A stretch of 64,000 nt of DNA from CBDCZY01 sp965224745 (GTDB lineage Bacteria > Pseudomonadota > Gammaproteobacteria > Methylococcales > Methylomonadaceae): NCBI GenBank assembly GCA_965224745.1, contig CBDCZY010000009.1, forward strand, positions 310,001 through 374,000. Direction: 5' to 3'. The notes under the pieces were generated by a model that searched no databases, was not told the origin of the DNA, and was given only the letters and a program-made list of their open reading frames with translations. Below, piece by piece: positions 9,768 through 19,049 of the stretch. Every line of letters starts with the position of its first letter. Position 1 is the stretch's first letter. The translations under genes and the position numbers were made by a program.

Positions 9768-10856
9768 TCAAGGCTCCTTTTCATTTTGGATGATGGTTTG
9801 ATAGTCATCTCCATAAAGGGGACTGCCTTTGTAAAGATCGTGCGCATGCCGTAATAAAACCATAATAATTGAAGCAATCGGCAAGGCCAACAATACGCCC
9901 AAAAAACCAAACAACTGCCCCCCGGCCATCACAGCAAAAATGACTGAAACAGGGTGTAAACCAATTTTGTCTCCCACTAACCAAGGTGTTAACCACATGC
10001 CTTCCATTGCCTGTCCTATACCGAACACGACTGCAATGGGAATTAATTGCATTACATCGTGGAACTGCACCATTGCAGCAATGCAGGCTGAACCGATGCC
10101 AACAATAGCACCTAAATACGGCACAAAACCCACTAAACCTGCCAGCATGCCAACTAATAACGCCAGATCCAAACCTACCAGCCACAAACCCACCGAGTAA
10201 AAAATGCCCAAAACAAGCATTACTGAAAGCTGCCCTCTAAAAAAGGCGCCTAGAACACCATCTGATTCTTCAGCTAATTTAGAAACAACCGGGGCAACTC
10301 GCCTGGGCAGCAAATCGTGAATTTTAGCCACTAAAATATCCCAATCCCTTAGCAGATAAAATGTGATCACAGGAATTAACACGAGATTAACTCCCCAAGC
10401 CACTATAGCTAACCCTGATCGGGATAAAGAACCTAGCATGGTTGAAGCGACACCTCCGGCATTTTGCCAATGGCCTTTGACCATGGCCACCATTTTGTCC
10501 AGATTAAAACCGTTCAGCTCCAAACCAAATCGATTTTGTAACCAGGGCACAACTGTAGCTTCAAACCATTTAATGTAACTCGGTAAATTAGAAAGTAAGC
10601 TTGCTATCTGACTCTCAATTCGAGGTATGAGCAGCACTAAAATGAACGCTACTATAAAAACCATCGCCGTAAAAACGATGATCACTGCATTTGTTCTGCT
10701 GAGTTTTGCGGCTTCCAACCGATCAGCCAATGGATCTCCCAAGTAAGCCAGAATTCCCGCAAATGCAAAAGGCATTAAAATCGGCTTCAACAAATACAAA
10801 AGCCAACCCGAAAAAATGATTAATGCCAACACTAACCATTTTTGTGAATCAGTCAT
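9768..10856 (-). CDS. AI-2E family transporter / PerM-type permease
   Basis: Integral membrane protein of the AI-2 exporter superfamily. About eight membrane segments are seen, beginning with WLVLALIIFSGWLLYLLKPI and ending with a long hydrophobic C-terminal block including GFVPYLGAIVGI, which is conserved in the family. The frame is open to 10901, but the ATG at 10856 (MTDSQKWLVL) is preceded by GGAGG at good spacing, so I place the start there (362 residues). Substrate cannot be told from sequence; family members export AI-2, sodium/protons or unknown solutes. Confidence 0.88.
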   Translation of the reverse strand: MTDSQKWLVLALIIFSGWLLYLLKPILMPFAFAGILAYLGDPLADRLEAAKLSRTNAVIIVFTAMVFIVAFILVLLIPRIESQIASLLSNLPSYIKWFEATVVPWLQNRFGLELNGFNLDKMVAMVKGHWQNAGGVASTMLGSLSRSGLAIVAWGVNLVLIPVITFYLLRDWDILVAKIHDLLPRRVAPVVSKLAEESDGVLGAFFRGQLSVMLVLGIFYSVGLWLVGLDLALLVGMLAGLVGFVPYLGAIVGIGSACIAAMVQFHDVMQLIPIAVVFGIGQAMEGMWLTPWLVGDKIGLHPVSVIFAVMAGGQLFGFLGVLLALPIASIIMVLLRHAHDLYKGSPLYGDDYQTIIQNEKEP

Positions 10857-10936
10857 AAGAGCCTCCATTCTGTTCCCTGCTCTGTAAAGAGAATCTTCCA
10901 AATAGTTTCATTCAATTAACGCTTTTCAGTGTATGG

Positions 10937-11299
10937 TTAGGCTGCTGGCGAATGTCTATGATAGACCGATTCCGTTACTTCTTTTCCCATCCTTAAGTGC
11001 TGTTCAATAATCTGATTCAAAATATCACTGGTAACATGGTGATACCAAATCCCATCCGGCTGAACACACACCAGCGGACCACCAGAGCAGGTTCCTAAAC
11101 AAGAAGCTCCAGAACGAATAACATTGACGCCTAAACCTTCTGCATTGAGTGCTTTTAGTTTTTTTTTCAATTCGTTGTATAACGCTTGCCCTTCTCCGTT
11201 ATCCGTGCATTTTGATCCAGTACAAACGATGACATGCCTGGTATATTCGCGCATAGTCGGTTGTTTGCAGATTTCAGTACCCATACTTAATTTCCTCAA
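10937..11299 (-). CDS. thioredoxin-like (2Fe-2S) ferredoxin
   Basis: About 105-120 residue protein with the four-cysteine pattern of thioredoxin-like 2Fe-2S ferredoxins: VCTGSKC early and SCLGTCSGGPLVCV later. The C-terminal part, GIWYHHVTSDILNQIIEQHL, is typical. Several in-frame starts exist: the first at 11299, MGTEICKQ five codons later, and MREYTRHVIVC fifteen codons in; the last gives the usual family length. It lies 80 bp upstream of the PerM-type gene in the same direction. Partner unknown. Confidence 0.82.
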   Translation of the reverse strand: MRKLSMGTEICKQPTMREYTRHVIVCTGSKCTDNGEGQALYNELKKKLKALNAEGLGVNVIRSGASCLGTCSGGPLVCVQPDGIWYHHVTSDILNQIIEQHLRMGKEVTESVYHRHSPAA

Positions 11300-12164
11300 T
11301 AAAGCAGCTTAAACATCTTTTCTTTTACTACTTTTAGCGGTTTTAATTTTGTTTCGTCAAAACAACTAAACAAAACAATTTATATTGCCAAATTATTGAC
11401 AGCTCGGATTCACGACTCGAAAAAAGTCATTTTCAAACAATTTCCCTTTTAGATTAAATACAGAAAAGCCTCGCTACTCGAGAGATGATACTCGATTTAT
11501 CTCTACATTGTTTCATTTGCCGCGCCAGGAAACTCAACGTTACTAAGCTTTCAAGAATAGGGCTAACATACATGGCTGTTAAATATTTGTCATTGGTTTT
11601 CTCCCAAAATAGCCAGATATAAACAATATCGTCATGACACTTAACAAATCAGGACTAGCATAGAGCACCACTCAATCTACAAAACTTGTAAGTCATTGTT
11701 TATTATTACTCTATAGTTATTGGCCTTTGCTTTGCATTACTCTCATCGTCCTAACAAGAGTTCCGATCTAGGGAAAGATATCAACATTCAGCCAATCATA
11801 GGAAGATGGAAGATGGTCGGGCACGATGGCAAGGAAGTCATTGGTAACGTTAATTTAACGGAGTTGTTAGTAGCGAAACGTAAGATCAACATAGGATTAG
11901 ATGGATTTTAACGCTGTCATGGATGATGGATAGCAAGGATGTCAAAAAAATGTCTCTATCAGGAAAGGAGTGATGTTAAGACATGAGGATGACAGTTGAT
12001 CGTTTGGATAATGGCCTTAAACCCACAAGGAATTGTTAGGTATTAAGAACCGTATCTAAAAAACCAATGGAATGAATTGAAACAGGGACGTTTCGTTTTA
12101 ATTTATCTATTTGCAATAGTCATATTGAGTATATTGAGTCAAACTAAATGCAAATTCTGTTCAA
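11300..12164. other. long intergenic stretch without a supported gene
   Basis: About 860 bp, AT-rich. A 63-codon frame on the plus strand (11720-11911) contains the phrase IIGRWKMVGHDGKEVIGNVN but I recognise no family and see no ribosome binding site; it may be a decayed gene. No tRNA, terminator or clear repeat was found. Confidence 0.4.
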
Positions 12165-12860
12165 CTACCAAGGCAACTCAGTTCCATCGTATTTTATGAA
12201 GCTGCCACTTAGCCTCATCTCAAACTGGTCAATTTGTTCAATCATGCCGCGAACACTCATTTCGGAAGTAATCAAGGCATTTGGGCCGCCCATATCTGTT
12301 AGAACCCAACCAGGGTGAAACGTTATTACACCTACGCCAAGGGACTTCAAATCTATGGCAATACTTTTCATAACAGCATTTAGCGCAGCCTTACTGGAAC
12401 GATAAAGATAGCTACTGCCACTGGTATTGTCCGCCATGCTGCCCATAAGACTACTGATCGAGACAAGTAATTTTTTGTCGCTTTTTTTAACCTTAGGTAA
12501 GAGCATTTCAATCATGCAAACCGGGGCTTGAACATTGATTTGAAGGCTATCTTGCCATGCTTGGTAATCAATATTACCTAAGCCCTGCCCTGCTTTATCC
12601 CCATATACGCCAGCATTATTAATCAGTACATCAATCTTTTCCACATCGAGTTTTTGGGGAAGCGCGTTTATTTGGTTAAAATCTGCTAAATCGAGAGAGT
12701 GGATAACCAGATCGTTATCTTGTTGGCTCAATTGTTTTAAGGCATCAGCAGTTTCAGGGCAACGGCAACAAGCAATTACTTGCCAGTTTTTTGCGCTGTA
12801 TTGTTTGCAAAATTCGAGGCCTAAACCTCTATTTGCACCTGTGATTAAAACAGTTGGCAT
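12165..12860 (-). CDS. SDR family NAD(P)-dependent oxidoreductase
   Basis: Short-chain dehydrogenase/reductase with Rossmann motif TGANRGLG at 7-14, NNAG (IDVLINNAGVYG), catalytic Ser in SISSLMG and YxxxK in YLYRSSKAA. 231 residues. The closest general type is the CsgA/YciK-like 'classical' SDR set (GLEFCKQYSAKNWQVIACCR). Substrate unknown. It lies 70 bp downstream of sodB on the same strand. Confidence 0.88.
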   Translation of the reverse strand: MPTVLITGANRGLGLEFCKQYSAKNWQVIACCRCPETADALKQLSQQDNDLVIHSLDLADFNQINALPQKLDVEKIDVLINNAGVYGDKAGQGLGNIDYQAWQDSLQINVQAPVCMIEMLLPKVKKSDKKLLVSISSLMGSMADNTSGSSYLYRSSKAALNAVMKSIAIDLKSLGVGVITFHPGWVLTDMGGPNALITSEMSVRGMIEQIDQFEMRLSGSFIKYDGTELPW

Positions 12861-12929
12861 GAAACCCTCCCACTTAAACTGCCCACCCGAGAAGCTGCTG
12901 TTTTCTCAAGTGGGCGTCTACTAATGAAA

Positions 12930-13511
12930 TTATTTTACAAAATTTGCCGAGGCAAATTCCCAATTAACTAATGACCAAAAAGCTTCTAAATATTTGGGTC
13001 TTGCGTTTCGGTAATCAATGTAATACGCGTGCTCCCATACATCACAAGTCAAAATCGGTGTTTGCTGTTCGGTAAGAGGACATCCTGCATTACTGGTACT
13101 GACAATGGCCAGACTTCCATCCGCGTTTTTAACTAACCAACCCCAGCCGGAACCGAATGTGGTCACTGAAGTTTTGGTAAACGCTTCTTTGAATGCATTG
13201 AATGATCCAAAAGCTTGATCGATAGCAGTCGCCAAATCACCCGATGGCACGCCGCCACCATTTGGAGACAAACATTGCCAGTAAAATGAATGATTCCATA
13301 CTTGCGCAGCATTATTGAAAATGCCTCCCGAAGATTTTTTAATGATATTTTCCAGGGATGAACCATCAAATTCAGTGCCAGGCACCAAGTTATTTAGATT
13401 AGTCACATAAGTTTGATGGTGTTTCCCATAGTGAAAATCCAACGTTTCGGATGATATATGAGGCGCTAAAGCGTCTTTTTCGTAGGGTAAGACAGGCAAT
13501 TCAAATGCCAT
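12930..13511 (-). CDS. sodB: superoxide dismutase, Fe type
   Basis: Disproportionates superoxide. Metal ligands are all visible: His in FHYGKHHQTYV (about residue 27), His in WNHSFYW (about 74), and Asp/His in DVWEHAYYIDY. 193 residues matches E. coli SodB. The sequence FNNAAQVWNHSFYWQCL is the iron-type form, though metal preference is not certain from sequence. Canonical aggag-like ribosome binding site precedes the start. Confidence 0.95.
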   Translation of the reverse strand: MAFELPVLPYEKDALAPHISSETLDFHYGKHHQTYVTNLNNLVPGTEFDGSSLENIIKKSSGGIFNNAAQVWNHSFYWQCLSPNGGGVPSGDLATAIDQAFGSFNAFKEAFTKTSVTTFGSGWGWLVKNADGSLAIVSTSNAGCPLTEQQTPILTCDVWEHAYYIDYRNARPKYLEAFWSLVNWEFASANFVK

Positions 13512-13750
13512 AAATAATCTCCTTCTCAGTTTAGTAGAATTAAATTTTGTGAACCCACTATTATACCTTGTTGAATGCGACGATGATGAACTTCACAATC
13601 CTCAATTGGTTGACAAAGGTAAAAATAGTTCTTTTTATCTGCTCAGCTTATATCTGTGGTTCAACTTCAGATTTAAGAAAAAAAGCAGCTGATATAGAAT
13701 CAACCAATACATTCTTATTCTTCTTTAAATAATTAACCAACAAAATCCCG

Positions 13751-14224
13751 ATGGCCATCGAAATAGAACGTAAATTTCTACTCAAGAACAATCTTTGGAA
13801 AAATGAGGTTGATAGGTCTACAAAATTCAAGCAAGGCTATCTAACAAGCGAGCCGGAGTGCTCTGTCCGAATTCGGGTTACTAACGAGTTAGCCTGGCTT
13901 AATATTAAAAGTGCAACTATTGGTGCGCAACGAGATGAATTTGAGTATCCCATCCCTTTTGAGGATGGAAAGCACCTGTTACAACAACTATGTCGTAAAC
14001 CATTGATTGAAAAGATAAGGCATTTGGTTTATTACCAAGGGCATTGTTGGGAAGTTGATGAATTCAAAGGTGACAACTTTGGCTTAATCGTCGCTGAAAT
14101 CGAGCTCAGCAGACCTGATGAGAGTTTTTCAATGCCTCCGCCTCCTTGGGTCGGTTTAGAAGTAACCCATGACGTTCGCTACTACAACAATAACCTGGCA
14201 CAAAATCCTTTTTCAACATGGTAA
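13751..14224 (+). CDS. CYTH domain protein
   Basis: 157-residue stand-alone CYTH domain. The signature ExExK is EIERK at residues 4-8; the tunnel arginines and acids follow (SVRIRV, IEKIRH, WEVDEF, IVAEIEL). Stand-alone bacterial CYTH proteins act on inorganic triphosphates, such as tripolyphosphate, rather than making cAMP. Single gene between divergent sodB and the downstream TPR gene. Confidence 0.87.
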   Translation: MAIEIERKFLLKNNLWKNEVDRSTKFKQGYLTSEPECSVRIRVTNELAWLNIKSATIGAQRDEFEYPIPFEDGKHLLQQLCRKPLIEKIRHLVYYQGHCWEVDEFKGDNFGLIVAEIELSRPDESFSMPPPPWVGLEVTHDVRYYNNNLAQNPFSTW

Positions 14225-14393
14225 TGTATTCGCTACCATTCAATTGCAGTAGCTACCCACATCTCAAATACTTATTGTCTCATAAGGAATTTGATACAAA
14301 TAAACAACAAACTATTTGTCAAGTTAGTTACTTGATTAATCTTATATTTGACAATATACTTATAAACAGTTAATTAAATTGACTTAGTTGAGT

Positions 14394-15068
14394 ATGTTAA
14401 TCAGATATTTTGTGTTTATTGTTTTGTTGTTATCTTACAACAACCTGTTTGCCAGCAATTTAGCAAACGCTATTAACCAGGCTGAACAAGAATGGAGCTC
14501 CATTTTTTATTTAACGCCCAAAGACAAACAGGCGCTGGCCTATCAATCACTATTAAAGAAAACCAAAAAACTGGTAGCAAGCTACCCTTCTAAAGCTGAG
14601 CCTTTGATTTGGTATGCGATAACCGTTTCATCCAATGCCGACGTACAAAGCCCTTTTGCTGCGCTGGAATCAATCCATCGTGCAAAAGATATTTTGCAAC
14701 AAGCCCTGGCCATTGACCCTACAGCACTCAATGGATCAGCTTACGTCACATTGGGTAGCCTTTATTACTTGGTCCCTGGTTGGCCAATTGCTTTCGGCGA
14801 TGACAACAAAGCAAATGAGCTGCTCAAGGCCGCCCTTAAAATTAACCCCAAAGGCATCGAATCTAATTATTTTTATGGTGATTTTTTAATTCACCAAGAC
14901 CAACCAGAGAAAGCCAAGAAATATTTTCAAATTGCTCTTCAAGCATCATCTAGGAAAAATTTAATCATGGCTGAAAAAAAATTACTCAAAAGAGCACGTT
15001 TGGCGCTTAAACAAACTAAAACAAACAAGCCCTCTAATTCAATCAACTCGAATACTTTTCTCGACTAA
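14394..15068 (+). CDS. TPR-containing exported protein
   Basis: Begins with a signal peptide (MLIRYFVFIVLLLSYNNLFA, cleavage after ASN/ LFA region). The mature part is helical with tetratricopeptide-like repeats: around residues 90-120 (AKDILQQALAIDPTALNG) and 140-185 (ANELLKAALKINPKGIES then PEKAKKYFQIALQA). This looks like the TRAP-transporter TatT / TPR family. The open frame extends two codons further to a TTG at 14388; the ATG is preferred. The stop codon abuts a palindromic repeat. Confidence 0.7.
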   Translation: MLIRYFVFIVLLLSYNNLFASNLANAINQAEQEWSSIFYLTPKDKQALAYQSLLKKTKKLVASYPSKAEPLIWYAITVSSNADVQSPFAALESIHRAKDILQQALAIDPTALNGSAYVTLGSLYYLVPGWPIAFGDDNKANELLKAALKINPKGIESNYFYGDFLIHQDQPEKAKKYFQIALQASSRKNLIMAEKKLLKRARLALKQTKTNKPSNSINSNTFLD

Positions 15069-15227
15069 GGAGCGAAGATTTAATAATATCCGGAAGTTTG
15101 GCGCAGGATTTTTGTTCGTGTTCAAGGCGTAGAAACAGGCGCATAGCAGGCTACGCAACTTTTTCTACAACGTCGAAGACGGACAAAAAGACAAGTCAAG
15201 ATGCGGATATTATTAAATCCTCGCTCC
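15069..15227. repeat. long imperfect palindromic (MITE/REP-like) repeat
   Basis: Terminal arms of 24 nt at 15069-15092 and 15204-15227 are inverted copies matching at 23 of 24 positions (GGAGCGA.GATTTAATAATA). Inside, TTTGTTCGTGTTC...GCGTAGAAA is again mirrored by TTTCTACAACGTC...GACAAA, and the centre holds GCGCATAGCAGGCTACGC. The whole 159 bp could fold into one long hairpin. It fills the space between two convergent genes and may act as a two-way terminator. A half copy lies at 21760-21787. Confidence 0.85.
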
Positions 15228-15249
15228 TAAGGAAGCGAGGATTTCTAAT

Positions 15250-15879
15250 TCAATCTACCATCTTCCACAGGTACCAGCAGGCTATTGAACGATAAGGTCG
15301 CCAATGCTGCGTTGCCTGGTAATAAACTTCTATTGCGTCGCTCGCCTCAACAGCATAATGTTGCTTGATTGCATTTCTTATTGCCAAATCACCTAAAGGC
15401 AAAATATCTAGCCGTTTTAGCGCAAACATTAGAAAAATTTCCGCGGTCCACAACCCTATGCCTGGATAGACCATTAGCTGCTTTATGATCTCACCTTCAT
15501 TGTGCTTTTCCAATGCCTCCAGTCGCAGCGAACTATCAACTACAGCTTGAGCTAAAAAACGAATATATCGAATTTTATTACGAGACAAACCACAATTTCT
15601 ATAACTTTCTTCAGGCAACTCCAACAGACTGACTGGCATAAATTCAGAGCCAGCTTGTGCTTTTAGCAAATTTTCTGCAATTCGTTCAGCCACTTTAACC
15701 GAAAGCTGTTGATCTATTATGGTCTTGATAAGAATGTGAAAATGCGATGATGAATTGTGCAATAACGAGCAAATACCATACGCAGTGATACCCTTTTCAA
15801 ACAACGGATCGCACTGACGCAAATGAATTTCTGCGTCATATAAAGGATGTTGTTGTGGGTGAATGGTTTTCATAGTCAT
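15250..15879 (-). CDS. DNA-3-methyladenine glycosylase II (HhH-GPD)
   Basis: 209-residue helix-hairpin-helix DNA glycosylase excising alkylated bases. The HhH reads VYPGIGLWTAE, followed by the catalytic aspartate in LPLGDLAIRNAI. IIDQQLSVKVAERI is the conserved first helix pair. It resembles the compact AlkA/Mag1-type without the N-terminal domain of E. coli AlkA. Single gene; its stop is 23 bp from the palindromic repeat. Confidence 0.88.
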   Translation of the reverse strand: MTMKTIHPQQHPLYDAEIHLRQCDPLFEKGITAYGICSLLHNSSSHFHILIKTIIDQQLSVKVAERIAENLLKAQAGSEFMPVSLLELPEESYRNCGLSRNKIRYIRFLAQAVVDSSLRLEALEKHNEGEIIKQLMVYPGIGLWTAEIFLMFALKRLDILPLGDLAIRNAIKQHYAVEASDAIEVYYQATQHWRPYRSIACWYLWKMVD

Positions 15880-15919
15880 CTCTTCGAAAGGCGTCCCCAG
15901 TAATTATGCTTGATTATAT

Positions 15920-16894
15920 TTAATACAGCGGCATGTCCTTATCGTTAAACAGCTCACTTCTTTCAGCCGCATTTGAACAGCGCAATGCTTCCAGGACCTT
16001 TTCTTTGGTCAAATGGGAAGCAAACATCTCCAGGAACTCAAAAATAAAATTACGTAAAAACTTGTCTTTACGAACGGCGATATGCGTTGTGCTGCTGCCA
16101 AACAAATGGCTGGCATCCAGAGCAACCAAATCCCTATCGTTTTGAGGATGATAGGCCATGTTGGCTACAATACCAATGCCCAAACCTAATCGGACATAAG
16201 TTTTAATAACATCAGCATCAACCGCTGTAATAACAATTTTAGGTTGTAATTGCATTGAATTAAAAGCTTCATCGAGTTTATAGCGTCCGGTAAAACCTCG
16301 AACATAGGTAATGATGGGGAATTCCATTAGATCCTCAAGCGTTAAAAGATTGGTTTCACTTAAAGGATGTCCTTGTTTGACCAGTACACATCGATTCCAA
16401 CGATAACAAGGCAGGGTGACTAAATTTTCGTAATTTTCCAGCGCTTCCGTAGCAATGGCTAAATCAACCTTGTTTTGTGCAACCTGGCTTGCGACATTAT
16501 CTGGAGAACTTTGTTGCATGATCAAACTTACCTCGGGATAGGCACCTATAAATTTATCGACTACACTAGGTAAAACATAGCGCGCTTGAGTATGAGTCGT
16601 TGCCATGGAAAGCTCACCTTTTTCTTGATGAATAAACTCCTTTGCGATAACAGGGATATCTTCAACGCTCTGTAAAATTCGCTCTGCCTGCTGAATTATT
16701 TGTTGCCCCGCTGCTGTAACTCCAATAAGATGACGCCCTTTTCGGATAAAAATATCGGTATTAAGCTCCTCTTCTAACAATTTGATTCGTTTACTGATTG
16801 CCGGTTGCGAAGCATACAACCGATCCGCTGCTAAAGAGATATTTATACCATTGTTGGCTACTGTGACAATGGAACGCAATTGATTTAAGTTCAC
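15920..16894 (-). CDS. CysB-family LysR-type transcriptional regulator
   Basis: 324 residues: N-terminal winged HTH (MNLNQLRSIVTVANNGINIS...ASQPAISKRIKLLEEELN) and a C-terminal effector domain starting near residue 90. Length and the phrases ATTHTQARYVLP and ITYVRGFTGR are typical of the CysB/Cbl group, which senses sulfur status (N-acetylserine, sulfate or thiosulfate). It is divergent from a TauE-type permease across about 100 bp, a common LysR layout, so control of that gene is likely (inference). Confidence 0.88.
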   Translation of the reverse strand: MNLNQLRSIVTVANNGINISLAADRLYASQPAISKRIKLLEEELNTDIFIRKGRHLIGVTAAGQQIIQQAERILQSVEDIPVIAKEFIHQEKGELSMATTHTQARYVLPSVVDKFIGAYPEVSLIMQQSSPDNVASQVAQNKVDLAIATEALENYENLVTLPCYRWNRCVLVKQGHPLSETNLLTLEDLMEFPIITYVRGFTGRYKLDEAFNSMQLQPKIVITAVDADVIKTYVRLGLGIGIVANMAYHPQNDRDLVALDASHLFGSSTTHIAVRKDKFLRNFIFEFLEMFASHLTKEKVLEALRCSNAAERSELFNDKDMPLY

Positions 16895-16992
16895 ATCATT
16901 TATTCCTAAAAGTTATAAATACATAACCTATCATTCATTTTAATTATAAGATTTATTCGTTATGGTATGCCAACCTTTTTACTTTCTGAAGA

Positions 16993-17784
16993 ATGGAAAT
17001 AATACACATAATAACCGGCGGCACCGTAGGCTTAATCATCGGATTGACAGGTATCGGAGGCGGCTCTCTAATGACTCCCTTACTGGTGATGGGCTTTGGC
17101 ATAAATCCAACCATCGCGGTGGGTACTGATTTACTCTATGCTGCCATTACCAAAAGCAGCGGCGTTTTCTTCCACCAGAGAAACGGCACTATTCATTGGA
17201 ATATTGTCCTGTTATTGAGCTTGGGAAGTATTCCAAGCGCTCTGCTGACACTATATTTTCTTAACAGCGCCCGAGGACAAGGTATTAATTATGACAGTCT
17301 AATCATAGTAACCTTGGGTATTATGCTGATATTGACGTCCATCGTCGTTTCTGCAAAGAATAAAATTACTGCTTACATTCATAAAAAAAACCAAAACCAC
17401 TCCTCCTTCACACGAGCGCTAAAAACCTATCGCCCGCATTTGACAGTAGGTGCCGGCTTACTGCTTGGCGTATTGGTAACAATATCTTCAGTAGGTGCAG
17501 GCGCAGTTGGGACAGCCATTTTGCTCATTTTATATCCCCATATTAGAACCATTTCCATAGTCGGTTCCGAGATAGCACACGCTGTTCCTCTAACAGCCAT
17601 TGGAGGTCTAGGCCACCTGAACGCTAATAATGTCGATTTATCTTTATTGATCGGTTTATTAATGGGAGGAATACCCGCTATTTTTGTTGGCAGCTGGTTA
17701 GGAAAAAAATTACCCGATAAGTTTTTAAGACCCGGTATTGCCCTCATATTATTCACTCTTGGTGTTAAAATGATCCTCGGTTAG
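16993..17784 (+). CDS. TauE/SafE family sulfite exporter-like permease
   Basis: 263-residue membrane protein with about seven to eight hydrophobic segments. Two glycine-rich half repeats are seen: GLTGIGGGSLMTPLLVMGFG near residue 20 and VTISSVGAGAVGTAIL near 160, the hallmark of the TauE/SafE family. Divergence from a CysB-type regulator supports transport of a sulfur compound such as sulfite or sulfate. Direction of transport is not shown by sequence. Confidence 0.87.
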   Translation: MEIIHIITGGTVGLIIGLTGIGGGSLMTPLLVMGFGINPTIAVGTDLLYAAITKSSGVFFHQRNGTIHWNIVLLLSLGSIPSALLTLYFLNSARGQGINYDSLIIVTLGIMLILTSIVVSAKNKITAYIHKKNQNHSSFTRALKTYRPHLTVGAGLLLGVLVTISSVGAGAVGTAILLILYPHIRTISIVGSEIAHAVPLTAIGGLGHLNANNVDLSLLIGLLMGGIPAIFVGSWLGKKLPDKFLRPGIALILFTLGVKMILG

Positions 17785-17943
17785 ACAAATAGTCAACTTT
17801 GTTTTAAAAATAAATTTCTGAAAAGAAATTTATAACTCAAATATGATTGGGTTGAACTTTTTGGAAAACCACTCAACTAACCAAAAAACGCATATGTTTT
17901 TTTCAAATATTTCAACTTTACATAATCTAGTACTAAGGAAAAA

Positions 17944-18309
17944 ATGAAAACAAATAATAAAACACCTCTTGCGCTAAGTGTTGGCGCAGTTCTAATGACA
18001 AGTTATTTACCCACTACTGCGCAAGCAGATCAAACCCAAACGACCGAACTAAACCCATTTGCTATGACCGAACTATCCTCTGGCTACATGCAACTGGCTG
18101 AGGCCGATGTCGATGTCGAGCAAGCTGTTGAAGAAGGCGCTAAAAAAATGGACGGCGCTTGTGGTGAAGGCAAATGTGGCGCCGGCATGATGGAAGAATC
18201 CGGCAAAGCTGTTCCTGAAGGCAATTGCGCAGGTAACAAATCAGAAAAAAAGGATAAAGCCAGTGAAGGAAAGTGTGGTGAAGGTAAATGCGGCGGGAAT
18301 ATGCAGTAA
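17944..18309 (+). CDS. HvfA-like RiPP precursor (EGKCG metallophore/bufferin type), orphan
   Basis: 121 residues. Signal peptide with hydrophobic core SVGAVLMTSYLPTTA and probable cleavage at AQA-D (about residue 28). The mature part ends in a low-complexity, Cys/Gly/Lys-rich tail with GACGEGKCGAG, PEGNCAGNK and EGKCGEGKCGGNM. EGKCG is the repeat that DUF692 (MNIO) enzymes of the HvfB type modify to oxazolone/thioamide copper-binding groups in the HvfA family (established knowledge). No hvfB or hvfC is adjacent: the neighbours are the TauE permease and yciO. Good ribosome binding site AAGGA just before the ATG. Confidence 0.8.
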   Translation: MKTNNKTPLALSVGAVLMTSYLPTTAQADQTQTTELNPFAMTELSSGYMQLAEADVDVEQAVEEGAKKMDGACGEGKCGAGMMEESGKAVPEGNCAGNKSEKKDKASEGKCGEGKCGGNMQ

Positions 18310-18327
18310 TTTCAACCGTATATAGTT

Positions 18328-18357
18328 AATGCTGCCTTTGGCTCAGGAGGCAGCATT
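18328..18357 (+). terminator. hairpin after the HvfA-like gene
   Basis: AATGCTGCCT and AGGCAGCATT form a perfect 10-bp stem with a 10-nt loop in the space between the convergent HvfA-like gene and yciO. No long T-run follows on either strand, so efficiency is uncertain. Confidence 0.6.
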
Positions 18358-18393
18358 CCATAAAAATTGAGCCAAAATACTGACAGTGAAAAC

Positions 18394-19011
18394 TCAGAGC
18401 ATCTTCACATCACCTTTCCCTTGCCTGATTATCCTGGGACTATCATCATCCAGGCCAATAATTGTTGTCAGTTCAGTGGTAATCAAACCTGCATCAATGA
18501 CTAAGTCCACATGATGTTCTAAACGTTCTCTAATCTCATTAGGATCACTTAATTGATCCTGACAATCCGGTAGCAATAAGGTAGAACTTAACATCGGCTC
18601 TCCAAGTTCTTGTAGCAAAACCTGGGTGACAGGATGGTCGGGGATTCTAATTCCAATTGTTTTTTTCTTGGGATGTTGTAATCTTCGCGGTACCTCGCGG
18701 GTTGCTTTTAGCAAATAAGTATATGGCCCCGGACTGAGGGTCTTAATCATGCGAAAAGCTTCATTGCTCACTTTGGCAAAAGAAGATACCTGAGTCATTT
18801 CATCGCAAACCAACGTAAATTCATGCTTATCGCTTAATTGTCGTATCCTCCTAATTCTGTCTAAAGCTTGCTTATCACCAATATGACAACCAAACGCATA
18901 GGACGAATCAGTAGGATAAATAATAATGCCACCCTGCCGAACAATATCTACCACTCGATGTATCAAACGAAGCTGGGGGTGCGTAGGATGAATTTGAAAA
19001 AATTGGGCCAT
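18394..19011 (-). CDS. Sua5/YciO/YrdC/YwlC family protein (YciO type)
   Basis: 205 residues of the YrdC fold. Conserved phrases: GGIIIYPTDSSYAFGCHIGDKQALDRI, the SxxPxKT-like PGPYTYLLKAT and IGIRIPDH. The sequence is closer to YciO (KHEFTLVCDE, LQHPKKKTIG) than to TsaC/Sua5, which make threonylcarbamoyl-AMP for tRNA t6A. The next gene is tsaB, so a role in t6A synthesis is plausible, but YciO proteins are usually not the main enzyme. Confidence 0.87.
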   Translation of the reverse strand: MAQFFQIHPTHPQLRLIHRVVDIVRQGGIIIYPTDSSYAFGCHIGDKQALDRIRRIRQLSDKHEFTLVCDEMTQVSSFAKVSNEAFRMIKTLSPGPYTYLLKATREVPRRLQHPKKKTIGIRIPDHPVTQVLLQELGEPMLSSTLLLPDCQDQLSDPNEIRERLEHHVDLVIDAGLITTELTTIIGLDDDSPRIIRQGKGDVKML

Positions 19012-19049
19012 TTATTGTTATTTTCAGTTTGCCTGAGAATTATACTCGA

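Noticed and set aside
9805..10185. 126-codon minus-strand frame within the PerM-type gene
   Set aside because: Lies wholly inside the well-supported transporter frame and has no protein-like family; a shadow.
11720..11911. 63-codon frame as a gene
   Set aside because: No ribosome binding site, no recognised family, isolated in an AT-rich gap; mentioned only in the intergenic entry.
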